Source of the DNA: an uncultured Caulobacterales bacterium
GTDB taxonomy: Bacteria; Pseudomonadota; Alphaproteobacteria; Caulobacterales; Caulobacteraceae
Direction: 5' to 3'
Assembly (NCBI GenBank): GCA_903884425.1
Contig: CAISEP010000023.1
Location: forward strand, 124,001 to 188,000
Length of the DNA: 64,000 nt
Below, piece after piece: positions 17,923-26,936 of this stretch. Each line of letters opens with the position of its first letter. The stretch's first letter is position 1. The position numbers and the translations under genes are program-made. The notes beneath the pieces are model-generated. The model saw only the letters and a list, made by a program, of their open reading frames with translations. It did not search any database and had not been told where the DNA came from.

Positions 17923-20900
17923 TCGTCCCCCCCGTCCGCATCGCCGGACGCCCATTCCTGCCGCCGGGCCAGGTGGTCGTAGTCACTGGGAGTCGACATG
18001 AACTTCACGGCAAGGCGGGAGACATAGGGCTGGCCCGGGTCGTCGAAGCGGGCGATCCATTTGTCCAGCCCCTCCAGCGCCGAGTCGGCCAGCGCGTCCT
18101 CCCGGCCCCGGCCGATGTCCCGGGTCTCGCCCCCGTCGCCGCGGCCGGTGAGGCGCACATAGGTCAGGGCCCCGATCCTCGCCGGGCCGATCTTCTCGTA
18201 GCCCCCGGCCCGGACCATGGCGGCGGTGAGGGTCAGCTGGGGGGAGAAGCCGGCCTCCACCTCCTTCTCGCCGGGGGGCGCGCCGGTCTTGAAGTCCAGC
18301 ACGTTCACCGTCTCGCCCATCACCTCCAGCCGGTCGGCCTTGGCGGTGACCTTGAAGGGACCCAGCGGGCCGGGGCGCACCATCTCGCCGGGCTCCTCCA
18401 TCACCAGCCGCATCGCCGGGGTGCGGCGTCCGCGCTCGAAGGTCGTCATCCAGGCCCCGGTGCGCACGGCCAGCGCCCCTTCGCGGACCAGGTCCGTGGC
18501 CGTGGCCCCGGCGTCGGCCACCTGGGCCAGATAGTCGTCGGCAAAGGCCCGGGCGGAGTCCTGTCCGGGCAGGGGCCAGGCCCGGGCGAAATTCTCCGCC
18601 GCCTTGTGGATGGCCGTGCCACGGGTGCGGTTGTCGAAGGGCTTGGCCGGGCGGTCCATGGGCTTCAGGTTCAGGATCCGCCTTGCATAGACGGCATAGG
18701 GGTCGCGGACCCAGGTCTCCACAGCCGTCACCGGCAGCTGCCGGGGCCGGGCGGCCAGCGGCGGGGTCGGCGCCGGGCGGGGGGCCTGGGCCAGCTCGGG
18801 CGGAACGGGCCAGAGGCGGGCGTCCAGCCCCTGACGCCAGGCGCGCAGGGTGTCGCCGCCGTCGATCTCCGCCCCGGCCCCCCGGGCCAGGGTCTCCAGC
18901 CGCCACAGCCAGCGGGAGCGCACGGCCGGCTGGCCATCCCGGCGCTCGGCGGTGATCAGCAGCACCTGCGGCGCGCAGGCGGCCTGGGCGAAGTCGTGGG
19001 CGGCAAGCCCGATCCGCCGCTCCGGCGGGGGCAGGCCGAGCGCGGTCCGCATAGGGCGGGAGAGGAACGGGTCCAGGCGCGGGGACTGGGGCCAGGTGCC
19101 TTCCTCCAGACCCGCCAGGATCAGCCGGTCGGCCCGGACCAGGCGGGCCTCCATGGCCCCCAGGATCCGCAGGCGGGGATGGCTGGCCCCGCCGGTGCGC
19201 ACGGTCTCGTCCGCCACCAGCCGCTCCACCAGACCGGCAAAGGTCGCCGCGTCGCAGGGGGGCAGGGGTTCCGCCTCCCGCAGCACACCGGCGATCAGGC
19301 TGGCGGCGCTCTCGCCCCCCGGCCCGGCCCACAGGTCGCCCGGCGCGCCCCGGTCGTCGATGGCGAGCTTTTCCATGGCCTCGGCGATGGCGCGCATGGC
19401 GTCCGGGGCCCGGGCCGGACCGTCGCGGAAGGCGTCCGCGGCGATGGCGACCGCGTCCAGCAGGCGGCCCGCCGCCTCCTGCGCGTCCGCATGGTCCTTC
19501 AGACGGGCCAGCAGCATGGCCCGGTCCCGCGGCGCCACGCCCCGCAGGCCGAGGCGCTCGATGGTCCGCGCCCGGCCGGACAGGGCCAGCGGCGCATAGC
19601 CCAGCCGGGTGAAGCGGTGCTTCAGAAGGGCCAGCAGCAGCACCGGGTCCATGGGCCGCGCCGCCGCCCGGGCCATCAGCCCCAGCAGCATGCCCACCGG
19701 CAGCACGCCAAGTCCCTGACCGGCGGAGCTGTCCGCCTCGATCCCCCAGCGGGTCAGGGCCGCGGACACCCGCCTCGCCAGCACCGCGTCCGGGGTCACC
19801 AGCGCCCCTGTGGCCCCCGGCGTCTCCAGCGTCTCCCGCAGGGCCAGCGCGGCGAGGTCCGCCGCCTCGATCTCGTCCCGGGCGCGGATCAGGCTCAGGC
19901 CCTGCAGCCCCTCCGCCACCGGATTGACGCCGGTGGGTCGGCCCTCCTCCAGCATCCGGTCGATCTGGGCCAGCCAGTCATTGGTCACCTCCGCCGGACG
20001 GAGCGCCTCGTTGATCACCCGGCGGCGGGAGCGGCCGATGACGGCCTGCGCTGCCGTGTCCGGACAGGGCCAGGCGTGCACCTCGGCCCGCGTGATCCCG
20101 GCCCGTTCCAGCAGCCGCTTCAGGGCCCCCTGCGGATGGGCGTCGCGGACCTCGTCCCAGGCCTTGTCCTCCAGTTCCTGGTCCAGGCCCGGCAGCACCA
20201 CGGCTCCCTGCGGTGCATTGGCGATCACCTTCAGCAGCTCTGCCGTCGCCGGGGCCGTGCCGGTGGAGCCGGCGGCGATCAGGGCCCGGGGGGGCGGGTT
20301 GTGCGTCCACTGGTCGGCCAGCACCCGCAACAGCCGCGTGCGGCGGACATTCACGTCGACGAGGCCCAGTTCCTCCAGCCGCTTGGGCCAGAGCTCCGTG
20401 GCGATGGACAGGAAGCGGACGGAGCGGATCCAGTGCTCCGCCATGTCCCCCTCCACCAGCCCGGCCAGACCGTCGAGGCCGCCCACCTCCTCGATCTGCA
20501 CCGAATCCAGGAAGGCCCCCAGGCTGTCGGCGAGGTCCAGGGCGTCCCGGGCGTCCACTCCGTCCCGCTCCAGCAGATGGGCGTGGTCGCAGATCAGCCG
20601 GGCCAGCTCGAACCGGCGGCGAAGGGCGCTGACCGCAGGCGGCAGGTCCACGGCCAGGTCGCCGGGCTCGAAGGGCGGCTCCCCCTCGTCCAGGTCGCCC
20701 AGGGCGCGGATCTGCGGCAACAGGGTGGCGCGGCCGTCGGCGGCGCGGACAAAGGCCTCCGTCAGGGCGCGCATGCCCCGCCGCGTGGGGGTCAGCACGA
20801 TGGCGTCGGACAGGGCTTCCGGCCCGATGGGGGACAGGATCTCCACGAGCCCCCGGGCCAGGTCGTCGACAAAGGGCCGGTGGGCGGGGATGTTGAACCA

Positions 20901-20987
20901 GCGGGGCCGGGGACGGCCGAGCACCCGGGCGAACACCGGCTCCCCGAAGGGCAGCTCTCCCGAGGCGGTGTCCGGCCGGTGGGTCAT
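17919..20987 (-). CDS. addB: Double-strand break repair protein AddB (alphaproteobacterial type)
   Basis: The 1022-residue partner of AddA. The N-terminal half is a degenerate helicase domain (VLTPTRRGMRALTEAF near residue 47) and the C-terminal part is a RecB-like nuclease with MGETVNVLDFKTGAPPGEKE and a following QLTL motif. The cysteines that hold a 4Fe-4S cluster in Bacillus AddB are absent: the position corresponding to the first one reads VRDPYAVYARRIL, and the end (PSDYDHLARRQEW) has no Cys cluster. This agrees with the alphaproteobacterial subfamily as I know it. The ATG overlaps the murU stop. Confidence 0.93.
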   Translation of the reverse strand: MTHRPDTASGELPFGEPVFARVLGRPRPRWFNIPAHRPFVDDLARGLVEILSPIGPEALSDAIVLTPTRRGMRALTEAFVRAADGRATLLPQIRALGDLDEGEPPFEPGDLAVDLPPAVSALRRRFELARLICDHAHLLERDGVDARDALDLADSLGAFLDSVQIEEVGGLDGLAGLVEGDMAEHWIRSVRFLSIATELWPKRLEELGLVDVNVRRTRLLRVLADQWTHNPPPRALIAAGSTGTAPATAELLKVIANAPQGAVVLPGLDQELEDKAWDEVRDAHPQGALKRLLERAGITRAEVHAWPCPDTAAQAVIGRSRRRVINEALRPAEVTNDWLAQIDRMLEEGRPTGVNPVAEGLQGLSLIRARDEIEAADLAALALRETLETPGATGALVTPDAVLARRVSAALTRWGIEADSSAGQGLGVLPVGMLLGLMARAAARPMDPVLLLALLKHRFTRLGYAPLALSGRARTIERLGLRGVAPRDRAMLLARLKDHADAQEAAGRLLDAVAIAADAFRDGPARAPDAMRAIAEAMEKLAIDDRGAPGDLWAGPGGESAASLIAGVLREAEPLPPCDAATFAGLVERLVADETVRTGGASHPRLRILGAMEARLVRADRLILAGLEEGTWPQSPRLDPFLSRPMRTALGLPPPERRIGLAAHDFAQAACAPQVLLITAERRDGQPAVRSRWLWRLETLARGAGAEIDGGDTLRAWRQGLDARLWPVPPELAQAPRPAPTPPLAARPRQLPVTAVETWVRDPYAVYARRILNLKPMDRPAKPFDNRTRGTAIHKAAENFARAWPLPGQDSARAFADDYLAQVADAGATATDLVREGALAVRTGAWMTTFERGRRTPAMRLVMEEPGEMVRPGPLGPFKVTAKADRLEVMGETVNVLDFKTGAPPGEKEVEAGFSPQLTLTAAMVRAGGYEKIGPARIGALTYVRLTGRGDGGETRDIGRGREDALADSALEGLDKWIARFDDPGQPYVSRLAVKFMSTPSDYDHLARRQEWASGDADGGDE

Positions 20988-21709
20988 GACCGCAGCCGCG
21001 CTTCCGCTGCATCCCGGGCGGCGGGGTCGCCCACATGCATCCACTGGCCTTGCAGCACAAGGCCGTGCAGGCGTCCGGCGGCGGCCATGGCCCCCCAGAT
21101 CTCCGGCATCAGGCTGAACTTGCCCGGCGGATGGGCGAATATCGCCTCGGTGCGGGTGGCGTGAACGCCGATATAGGCGAAGGGGGCGGTGGCGGTTCCG
21201 GCGACCCGGCGGGGGGTCAGGTGGCCCTGTGCATCCATGTGGAAGTCACCGGGGCCGTCAAAGCCCACGGCCTCCTTCGTGGGGGTCAGCAGCAGGAGGG
21301 CGTCCATCCGGTCTGGATCGAAGCGCGCCCGCAGGTCGGCCACGGCGGGGCGGCCTGTCTCGATCCAGACACTGTCGATATTGGCCACCAGCACCGGATC
21401 GTTCCCCAGCAGGGCGCGGGCGTGGTGGAGGCCGCCGCCGGTCTCCAGCGGCGCGGCGCGCTCGTCGGAAAAGCTCAGCACGGGCGCGGCGGTGCGGGTG
21501 CGCAGGTGCGCCTCCAGCCGGTCGGCAAAGGCGTGCAGGTTCACCACCGCCCGGGTGACACCCCCCTCCGCCAGCCGGTCCAGCATGTGATCCACCAGCG
21601 CGCGGCCGCCCACCTCCACCAGGGCCTTGGGCCGGTCGTCGGTCAGGGGGCGCATGCGGGTGCCCAGACCGGCGGCCAGCACCATGGCGGTGGAGAGGGG
21701 GGCGCTCAT
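20984..21709 (-). CDS. murU: N-acetylmuramate/sugar-1-phosphate nucleotidylyltransferase (MurU-like)
   Basis: A 241-residue nucleotidyltransferase with the signature AMVLAAGLGTRMRPLT (residues about 8-23), PKALVEVGGRALVDH, and the metal-binding ANIDSVW. Beside an amgK-like kinase it fits MurU, which makes UDP-MurNAc from MurNAc-1-phosphate in the cell-wall recycling route that bypasses de novo UDP-MurNAc synthesis and can lower fosfomycin sensitivity in organisms where it was studied. By motif alone a mannose-1-phosphate guanylyltransferase would also fit; the context decides for MurU. It overlaps both neighbours by ATGA. Confidence 0.82.
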   Translation of the reverse strand: MSAPLSTAMVLAAGLGTRMRPLTDDRPKALVEVGGRALVDHMLDRLAEGGVTRAVVNLHAFADRLEAHLRTRTAAPVLSFSDERAAPLETGGGLHHARALLGNDPVLVANIDSVWIETGRPAVADLRARFDPDRMDALLLLTPTKEAVGFDGPGDFHMDAQGHLTPRRVAGTATAPFAYIGVHATRTEAIFAHPPGKFSLMPEIWGAMAAAGRLHGLVLQGQWMHVGDPAARDAAEARLRS

Positions 21710-22842
21710 GCCCGGGCCTCCGGCGGGACATGCCGGGCGAACCAGGCCTGCAGGGCCTCCAGCCCCGGCTGGGCCAGGTTGAACTCCAGCGCCGCCCAGG
21801 TCCTGGGGATGAAGTCCCGGTAGCGGGGCTTGCCGAAGCCCGCCACCTGCCGGGCGAAGATGAACAGGATCCGCGCCGCGTTCAGGGCCGCCAGACCGTG
21901 ATAGGCGTGGCGGAATTCCTCCCGGTCGATCCCCGGCCGCTGGTCGAGATAGCGGTCCAGCATGGCCGCGGCCAGGTCCGGGGCCACGTCCCGGCGGGCG
22001 TCCTGCAAGAGGTGCAGCAGGTCCCAGGCCGGGTGGGCCTTCACCGCGTCCTGGAAGTCCAGGAGGCCGACCCGGGCCAGGCCCGACCGCTGCGGCAGCC
22101 ACAACAGGTTCTCCGCATGATAGTCCCGGTGGGTGAACACCCCCTCCGGCCCCATGGCCGCCCGGTGGCCGACGCTGCGGATCGGGGCCCACAGCGCGCG
22201 CCACTCGGCCACTGCCTCGGCGGAGAAGGCGGGCAGGCCCGCATATTTCGGCCACCACTCCAGGAACAGGTCGCAGCCGGTCTGCAGGGCCAGGTCGTCA
22301 TAGGGCAGCAGGGGCCAGCGGCCGCGGTCCCCGCCGCTTTCCCAGTCCAGCCAGACCGGCGGCGGCTCCGACTGCAAGCGCACCAGCACGTCCACGGCGT
22401 CGGCATAGAGGGGGCCGGCGGGCTCTCCGCCCGCGATCTTGCGGGCGAACAGGTCGTCCCCCAGGTCCTCGATCACGGCGAAGCCTTGGGCCACGTCCAG
22501 CGCCTCCACCTGCGGCGCGGACAGGCCCCGGGCGCGCAGGAAGGCGGCGGCGGCGGCGAAGGCGTCCACCCGTCCGGCGGCGAGGCGGGCGAGCGCATTG
22601 TAGCCCATGGCCCGGCGCTGGTCCTGGGTCGTGTCCGGCCCCGCCGGTTCGCTCTCCGCCGCGGGGGGGGCGTCCATCAGGATGCGGGTGTCCCCGCCGG
22701 GCAGGGCCAGGCGCTCATAGCTGCGGGTGGAGGCGTCCCCGGACATCTTCGTGCGCACGGCCGCGCCGAAGCCCGCCTGTGCCAGAAAGGCCCGGCGCTG
22801 CGCTTCCCGCGCCTCTGCCGCGGCCGTCGCCCTATCCGTCAT
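21706..22842 (-). CDS. amgK: Anomeric N-acetylmuramate/N-acetylglucosamine kinase (AmgK-like)
   Basis: A 378-residue aminoglycoside-phosphotransferase-fold kinase. It has a Gly/Ser/Thr-rich start ([14 protein letters not shown]), the catalytic loop [14 protein letters not shown] and the metal-binding VGLLDFQDA. Adjacent murU indicates AmgK, which phosphorylates MurNAc at the anomeric carbon. The ATG at 22842 is chosen because a GGA lies about 8 nt before it and it reduces overlap with tsaE to 11 nt; an ATG at 22854 is possible and adds four residues. Members of the broad APH family have other substrates, so the name rests on the gene pair. Confidence 0.8.
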   Translation of the reverse strand: MTDRATAAAEAREAQRRAFLAQAGFGAAVRTKMSGDASTRSYERLALPGGDTRILMDAPPAAESEPAGPDTTQDQRRAMGYNALARLAAGRVDAFAAAAAFLRARGLSAPQVEALDVAQGFAVIEDLGDDLFARKIAGGEPAGPLYADAVDVLVRLQSEPPPVWLDWESGGDRGRWPLLPYDDLALQTGCDLFLEWWPKYAGLPAFSAEAVAEWRALWAPIRSVGHRAAMGPEGVFTHRDYHAENLLWLPQRSGLARVGLLDFQDAVKAHPAWDLLHLLQDARRDVAPDLAAAMLDRYLDQRPGIDREEFRHAYHGLAALNAARILFIFARQVAGFGKPRYRDFIPRTWAALEFNLAQPGLEALQAWFARHVPPEARA

Positions 22843-23356
22843 GATCCAGTCCATCCATCCGCGCCGCCCAGTGGCCGTGACCGGTGGCGGTCACCTGCCT
22901 TGGCGCATCGTCGCCGTCATCTTCCCCCGCATCGGGCAGGGGGTCCAATCGTAGGCTGAGTCGGTCCCGCGGCAGCCGGTCCCCCAGGCGCTCCGGCCAT
23001 TCCACCAGCACCGCGCCGGTGTCGAGGGCCTCGTCCAGGCCCAGCTCCGTCGCCTCGTCCGGATCGGTGAGGCGATAGAGGTCGAAATGGGCCAGTTCCA
23101 GGCCGCTGCGGGCGGTATAGCCCTGCACCAGGGTGAAGGTCGGGCTGGGCACCTCCTCGTCCTCGGAGGTCAGGGCGCGGATCAGGGCCCGGGCCAGGGT
23201 GGACTTGCCCGCGCCCAAGGGGCCGCTGAGCAGGACCGCGTCCCCGGGCTGCAGCCGCGCCGCCAGCCGCCGGGCCAGGGCACGGGTCCCGTCGGCTCCG
23301 GCGAGCTTCCATTGCAGGGTTTGCGCTCCCGACGTCATGGACGAAGGCTTTTCCAT
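22832..23356 (-). CDS. tsaE: tRNA t6A biosynthesis ATPase TsaE
   Basis: A 174-residue P-loop protein that works with TsaB and TsaD to make N6-threonylcarbamoyladenosine at position 37 of ANN-decoding tRNAs. It has Walker [10 protein letters not shown] (about residues 45-53), the switch-like [12 protein letters not shown] and the HFDLYRL motif of the family. The C terminus is longer than in the E. coli protein (about 153 residues) and Asp/Gly-rich. Both ATG 23356 and ATG 23338 are possible starts; neither has a strong ribosome-binding site. It is the first gene of a minus-strand run reaching to pgi. Confidence 0.93.
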   Translation of the reverse strand: MEKPSSMTSGAQTLQWKLAGADGTRALARRLAARLQPGDAVLLSGPLGAGKSTLARALIRALTSEDEEVPSPTFTLVQGYTARSGLELAHFDLYRLTDPDEATELGLDEALDTGAVLVEWPERLGDRLPRDRLSLRLDPLPDAGEDDGDDAPRQVTATGHGHWAARMDGLDHDG

Positions 23357-23503
23357 GGGTTATCGCGGCAGGCAAGTGCGCAGGATCAAGGACGGGGCCG
23401 CAGGGCCTCGGTCAGGTTACCGCGCGGATGGCGCTTGCGCGAAAGTGACGCGGGCGTCATAAATTATCCGGAACCACCGGAGGCGGTCGGGGGAGAGGTG
23501 TCC

Positions 23504-24769
23504 GTGACGGGCGATCCAGGGACTGAGGCGGCGCAATCACCGGACCTGTCGGGTCGGGTCGTCATCGTGGGCGCGGGCCATGCCGGCGGGTCGGCGGCGG
23601 CGCTGCTGCGGCAATATGGCTGGACGGGCCCCATCACCCTGATCGGTGACGAGCCGCTGATCCCCTATCAGCGCCCGCCCCTGTCCAAGGCCTGGCTGAA
23701 GGGCGAGGCGGACGGGGACAGCCTGGCCCTGCGTCCGGCCAGCTTCTACACGGAACAGTCCATCCGGCTTCGCCTGTCCACGGGGGTGTCTGGGATCAAC
23801 ACCGCCGCCCGCATGGTCACCCTGGACAGCGGGGAGGCCGTGGCCTTCGATCACCTGATCCTGGCGGTGGGGGCCGCAGCGCGGAAGCTGCCCGTTCCGG
23901 GCGCGGAACTCGCGGGCGTGCTCGAGCTGCGCACGGCGGCGGATGCGGAACTGCTGAAGAACGCGCTGGGCCCCGGCAAGCGGCTGGCGGTGATCGGCGG
24001 CGGCTATGTGGGGCTGGAGGCGGCGGCGTCCGCCCGGGCCCTCGGTGCCGAGGCCGTGGTCATCGAGCGGGAGCCCCGGGTGCTGGCCCGGGTCGCCTGC
24101 GAGGAACTGTCCGGCTTCTTCCAGGACTATCATGCGGCCCGCGGCGTGACCTTCGAGGTGAACGCCCAGGTCCAGGGCTTTGTCGGTACGGACGGCCGGG
24201 TCGGCGGCGTGGCCCTGGGGGATGGGCGGACCCTGCCCTGCGACGTGGCCCTGGTGGGCATCGGTGCCCTGCCGCACGAGAGCCTGGCCCGGCTGGCGGG
24301 GTGCGAGTGCCGCCAGGGCATCGTGGTGGACGAGGCGACCCGCACCTCGGTCGCGCACATCTATGCCATCGGCGACTGCACCCAGCGGCCGCTGCCCCTC
24401 TATGGCCTCAGTGGCCGGCTGGAAAGCGTGCCCAACGCGCTGGAACAGGCCAAGCAGGTGGCGTCGCTGCTCTGCGGCCGTCCCGCGCCGGCCCCGGAAA
24501 CGCCCTGGTTCTGGTCGGACCAGTACGACATCAAGCTGCAGATCGCGGGCCTGCCCCATCACGCCGTGACCCGGGTGATCCGCGGCAATCCCGCAGACGC
24601 GAAGTTCGCCGTGTTCCACCTGGATGCGGAAAACCGCGTCCAGGCGGTGGAGGCCATCAATGCCGCGCCGGAATTCATGGCCGGACGCCTGCTGGTCGGG
24701 AACAGAAAACCGGTTGCGCCGGAAAAACTAAGAGATACATCGGTATCAATGAAGGAGGTCGCGGCCTAA
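23504..24769 (+). CDS. FAD-dependent ferredoxin reductase (putidaredoxin-reductase type)
   Basis: A 421-residue NAD(P)H-dependent flavoprotein that passes electrons to the [2Fe-2S] ferredoxin encoded next. The FAD motif VVIVGAGHAGGSAAALL is near residue 18, the NAD(P) motif RLAVIGGGYVGLEAAA near residue 162, and the C-terminal FAD motif IYAIGDCTQ follows, with RPPLSKAWL typical of the CamA/ThcD/BphA4 family. The start is set at GTG 23504, about 8 nt after a GGGGGAGAG ribosome-binding site; longer in-frame starts run into antisense of tsaE. A P450 or dioxygenase partner is not present in the window. Confidence 0.88.
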   Translation: MTGDPGTEAAQSPDLSGRVVIVGAGHAGGSAAALLRQYGWTGPITLIGDEPLIPYQRPPLSKAWLKGEADGDSLALRPASFYTEQSIRLRLSTGVSGINTAARMVTLDSGEAVAFDHLILAVGAAARKLPVPGAELAGVLELRTAADAELLKNALGPGKRLAVIGGGYVGLEAAASARALGAEAVVIEREPRVLARVACEELSGFFQDYHAARGVTFEVNAQVQGFVGTDGRVGGVALGDGRTLPCDVALVGIGALPHESLARLAGCECRQGIVVDEATRTSVAHIYAIGDCTQRPLPLYGLSGRLESVPNALEQAKQVASLLCGRPAPAPETPWFWSDQYDIKLQIAGLPHHAVTRVIRGNPADAKFAVFHLDAENRVQAVEAINAAPEFMAGRLLVGNRKPVAPEKLRDTSVSMKEVAA

Positions 24770-25114
<345 letters not shown>

Positions 25115-25135
25115 GGATTTGCGGTTGTCCTGATC

Positions 25136-25211
25136 GAGGTTCCCGGGTCTTCGCCCGGGAATGACGACCATATTTTTATCCCGTCATTCCCGCCCTTGAG
25201 GCGGGAACCTC
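25136..25211. repeat. Nested palindromic repeat pair acting as likely bidirectional terminator
   Basis: Two inverted copies of one element face each other. Copy A (25136-25166) begins GAGGTTCCCGGG and ends CGGGAATGACG; copy B (25182-25211) begins CGTCATTCCCG and ends CGGGAACCTC. Each copy is itself a hairpin, and the two together form a longer one with an AT-rich centre (ATATTTTTAT, 25170-25179). The element lies between the converging ferredoxin and DUF4908 genes. It is a different family from the composite repeats elsewhere in the window, and resembles intergenic palindromes widespread in alphaproteobacteria. Confidence 0.8.
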
Positions 25212-25224
25212 ATTCAGAACAGCC

Positions 25225-26031
25225 CTACTTCTTCATCAGCGTGGTGATGATCCGCGCCGAGGAGGGCCGACCGGCGAAGCCCTTGTCGGGGCTGACGGTG
25301 ATCGTCACCACCGTGCCGGACGACTTGGCCTGGGCCTCCCGCCCGGTCTGGAACTGGACCCGGGCGACCTTCGCCACCACCGTGCGACCCGCGGGCCCGC
25401 GACCGGCCAGGCGGGTGAAGGCCTCCGCCGTGACGCCGGCGGCATCGGCCAGCATGGCGCTGGCCGCGGCGGTGGTGTCCCGGGGCGTCAGGTCCGGGGC
25501 CTCGAACACGATCAGGTGCTGGGCGGCGCGGCTGGCCCGGATGGAGGACTGGACCAGGGTCTGGAACAGGCCGTTGGCCCCGCTGACCGCGGCGGGGCGA
25601 AGGCTGGGGCCGTCCCCGGCATAGGCGGCAGGCGCACCGCCCGGCCGCTCCGAGGTGAACAGGGTCAGGCCGCCGAGGCGGGTGGCGCGCAGGACGTCCT
25701 CCCCCGCATCGTCCTTGTAGATGATGTCCCCCCGGGGACCGGACACGGGCTTCAGGGCCCAGACCTCCGGACTGTCGCCGAAGCGCAGCAGCAGGGCCCC
25801 CGACGTCCCCCGGTCGACGAAGAAGGTCTCCCCCTCCGACGGCACATAGCGGCCGGGGTTCAGACCGGCGACGTCCTGCCGGTGGGGGAAGAGGAAGTCA
25901 CGGAGGCTGGGGGACTGGGCAGACGCCGCAGACGTCGAAACGCAGCCGACCACGACCAGCGCGACCGGAGCGACCGACCGCAGCCAACCCGTGACCCGCG
26001 CGAGACGCGGGCGTCTGTCCCAACTACCCAT
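25225..26031 (-). CDS. Exported DUF4908-like protein of unknown function
   Basis: A 268-residue protein that I place, by recognition of its general pattern only, with the Caulobacterales DUF4908 family. After a basic start (MGSWDRRPRLARVTGWLR) comes a hydrophobic core (VAPVALVVVGCVSTSAASAQ) that could be cut as a lipoprotein before C33 (VVGC) or by signal peptidase I after ASA. The mature part starts SLRDFLFPHRQDVAGLNPGRY and has no known catalytic motif. ATG 26031 is chosen because a CGGAGG site lies 2 nt before it; an upstream TTG is less likely. Function unknown. Confidence 0.75.
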   Translation of the reverse strand: MGSWDRRPRLARVTGWLRSVAPVALVVVGCVSTSAASAQSPSLRDFLFPHRQDVAGLNPGRYVPSEGETFFVDRGTSGALLLRFGDSPEVWALKPVSGPRGDIIYKDDAGEDVLRATRLGGLTLFTSERPGGAPAAYAGDGPSLRPAAVSGANGLFQTLVQSSIRASRAAQHLIVFEAPDLTPRDTTAAASAMLADAAGVTAEAFTRLAGRGPAGRTVVAKVARVQFQTGREAQAKSSGTVVTITVSPDKGFAGRPSSARIITTLMKK

Positions 26032-26106
26032 GCCTCCGAGTTGCCGTGCGAGTGGGGCGCATTTTGGGCGCCGCCGCGCCAATTGATTTTCCCGCTGTGG
26101 AATTCA

Positions 26107-26132
26107 CCGCGGTGTGGCGCCCACGCCCGCGG
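26107..26132 (-). terminator. Possible terminator hairpin after phaB
   Basis: CCGCGG (26107-26112) and CCGCGG (26127-26132) enclose a second short stem GTGG/CCAC, starting 6 bp past the phaB stop. There is no T-run directly behind it, so it may only protect the 3' end. Confidence 0.35.
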
Positions 26133-26138
26133 CGAAGA

Positions 26139-26867
26139 TCAGCTGGTGAAGTACTGCCCGCCATTGGCGGTGATGGTGGCCCCGGTGATGAAGCTGGAAT
26201 CGTCCCGGGCCAGGAAGGCCACGCAGGCGGCGATCTCGTCCGCATGGCCCAGGCGCCCGACGGGAATCCCCGCCACGATCTTGGCCAGGGCCGCTTCCGG
26301 CACGGCGGAGACCATCTCGGTGTCGATATAGCCGGGGGCCACGGCGTTGACGGTGATGCCCTTGGCCGCGGTCTCCTGGGCCAGCGCCTTGGTGAAGCCG
26401 ATCACCCCGGCCTTGGCGGCGGAATAGTTGGTCTGGCCCATCTGGCCCTTCTGGCCGTTGATGGAGCTGATGTTGATGATCCGGCCGAAGCCCCGCTCCC
26501 GCATGCCGTCGATGACCTGGCGGCTCATGTTGAAGATCGAGGCCAGGTTGACGAAGATCACCTCGTTCCACTGCTCCTTGGACATCTTGTGCAGCATGGC
26601 GTCCCGGGTGATTCCGGCATTGTTCACCAGGATCTCCACCGGTCCGAGCTTGGCCTCGACCTCCTTCACGGCGCGGACGCAGTCGTCGAAGTCGCCCACA
26701 TTGCCCTTGACGATCTCCACGCCCAGCTCCTTGGCGCTGGCCCGGGCCGCCTCGTCATTGCCCGCATAGCCGGCGCAGACCCGGTAGCCATCGGCCGCCA
26801 GCCGGGCGGTGATGGCCTTGCCGATCCCCCGGGTTCCACCCGTCACCAGTGCGACACGTCCGGTCAT
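26139..26867 (-). CDS. phaB: Acetoacetyl-CoA reductase
   Basis: NADPH-dependent reduction of acetoacetyl-CoA to (R)-3-hydroxybutyryl-CoA for polyhydroxybutyrate. The 242-residue short-chain dehydrogenase has the cofactor motif TGGTRGIGKAI (residues 9-19), NNAGITRD, the catalytic Ser in INISSINGQKGQMGQ, and the YxxxK pair in TNYSAAKAG. GQKGQFGQTNYSAAKAG-type sequence is the mark of PhaB rather than FabG. It lies 69 bp downstream of phaA on the same strand, giving the usual phaA-phaB operon; the synthase phaC is not in the window. Confidence 0.93.
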   Translation of the reverse strand: MTGRVALVTGGTRGIGKAITARLAADGYRVCAGYAGNDEAARASAKELGVEIVKGNVGDFDDCVRAVKEVEAKLGPVEILVNNAGITRDAMLHKMSKEQWNEVIFVNLASIFNMSRQVIDGMRERGFGRIINISSINGQKGQMGQTNYSAAKAGVIGFTKALAQETAAKGITVNAVAPGYIDTEMVSAVPEAALAKIVAGIPVGRLGHADEIAACVAFLARDDSSFITGATITANGGQYFTS

Positions 26868-26936
26868 ATCAGTCTCCCTATGGATTGGTCGCCCTTTTGG
26901 CGTTCGGCGGGTCTTGTCAGGTGGAGGAGGCGGGGC

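Noticed and set aside
14443-17982. Plus-strand open frame of over 1100 codons opposite addA; a similar one (17973-21164) lies opposite addB
   Set aside because: Both are antisense by-products of high GC: third-position bias keeps the opposite frame open. Composition is His/Gly/Gln/Arg-rich without domains, while addA and addB carry full motif sets.
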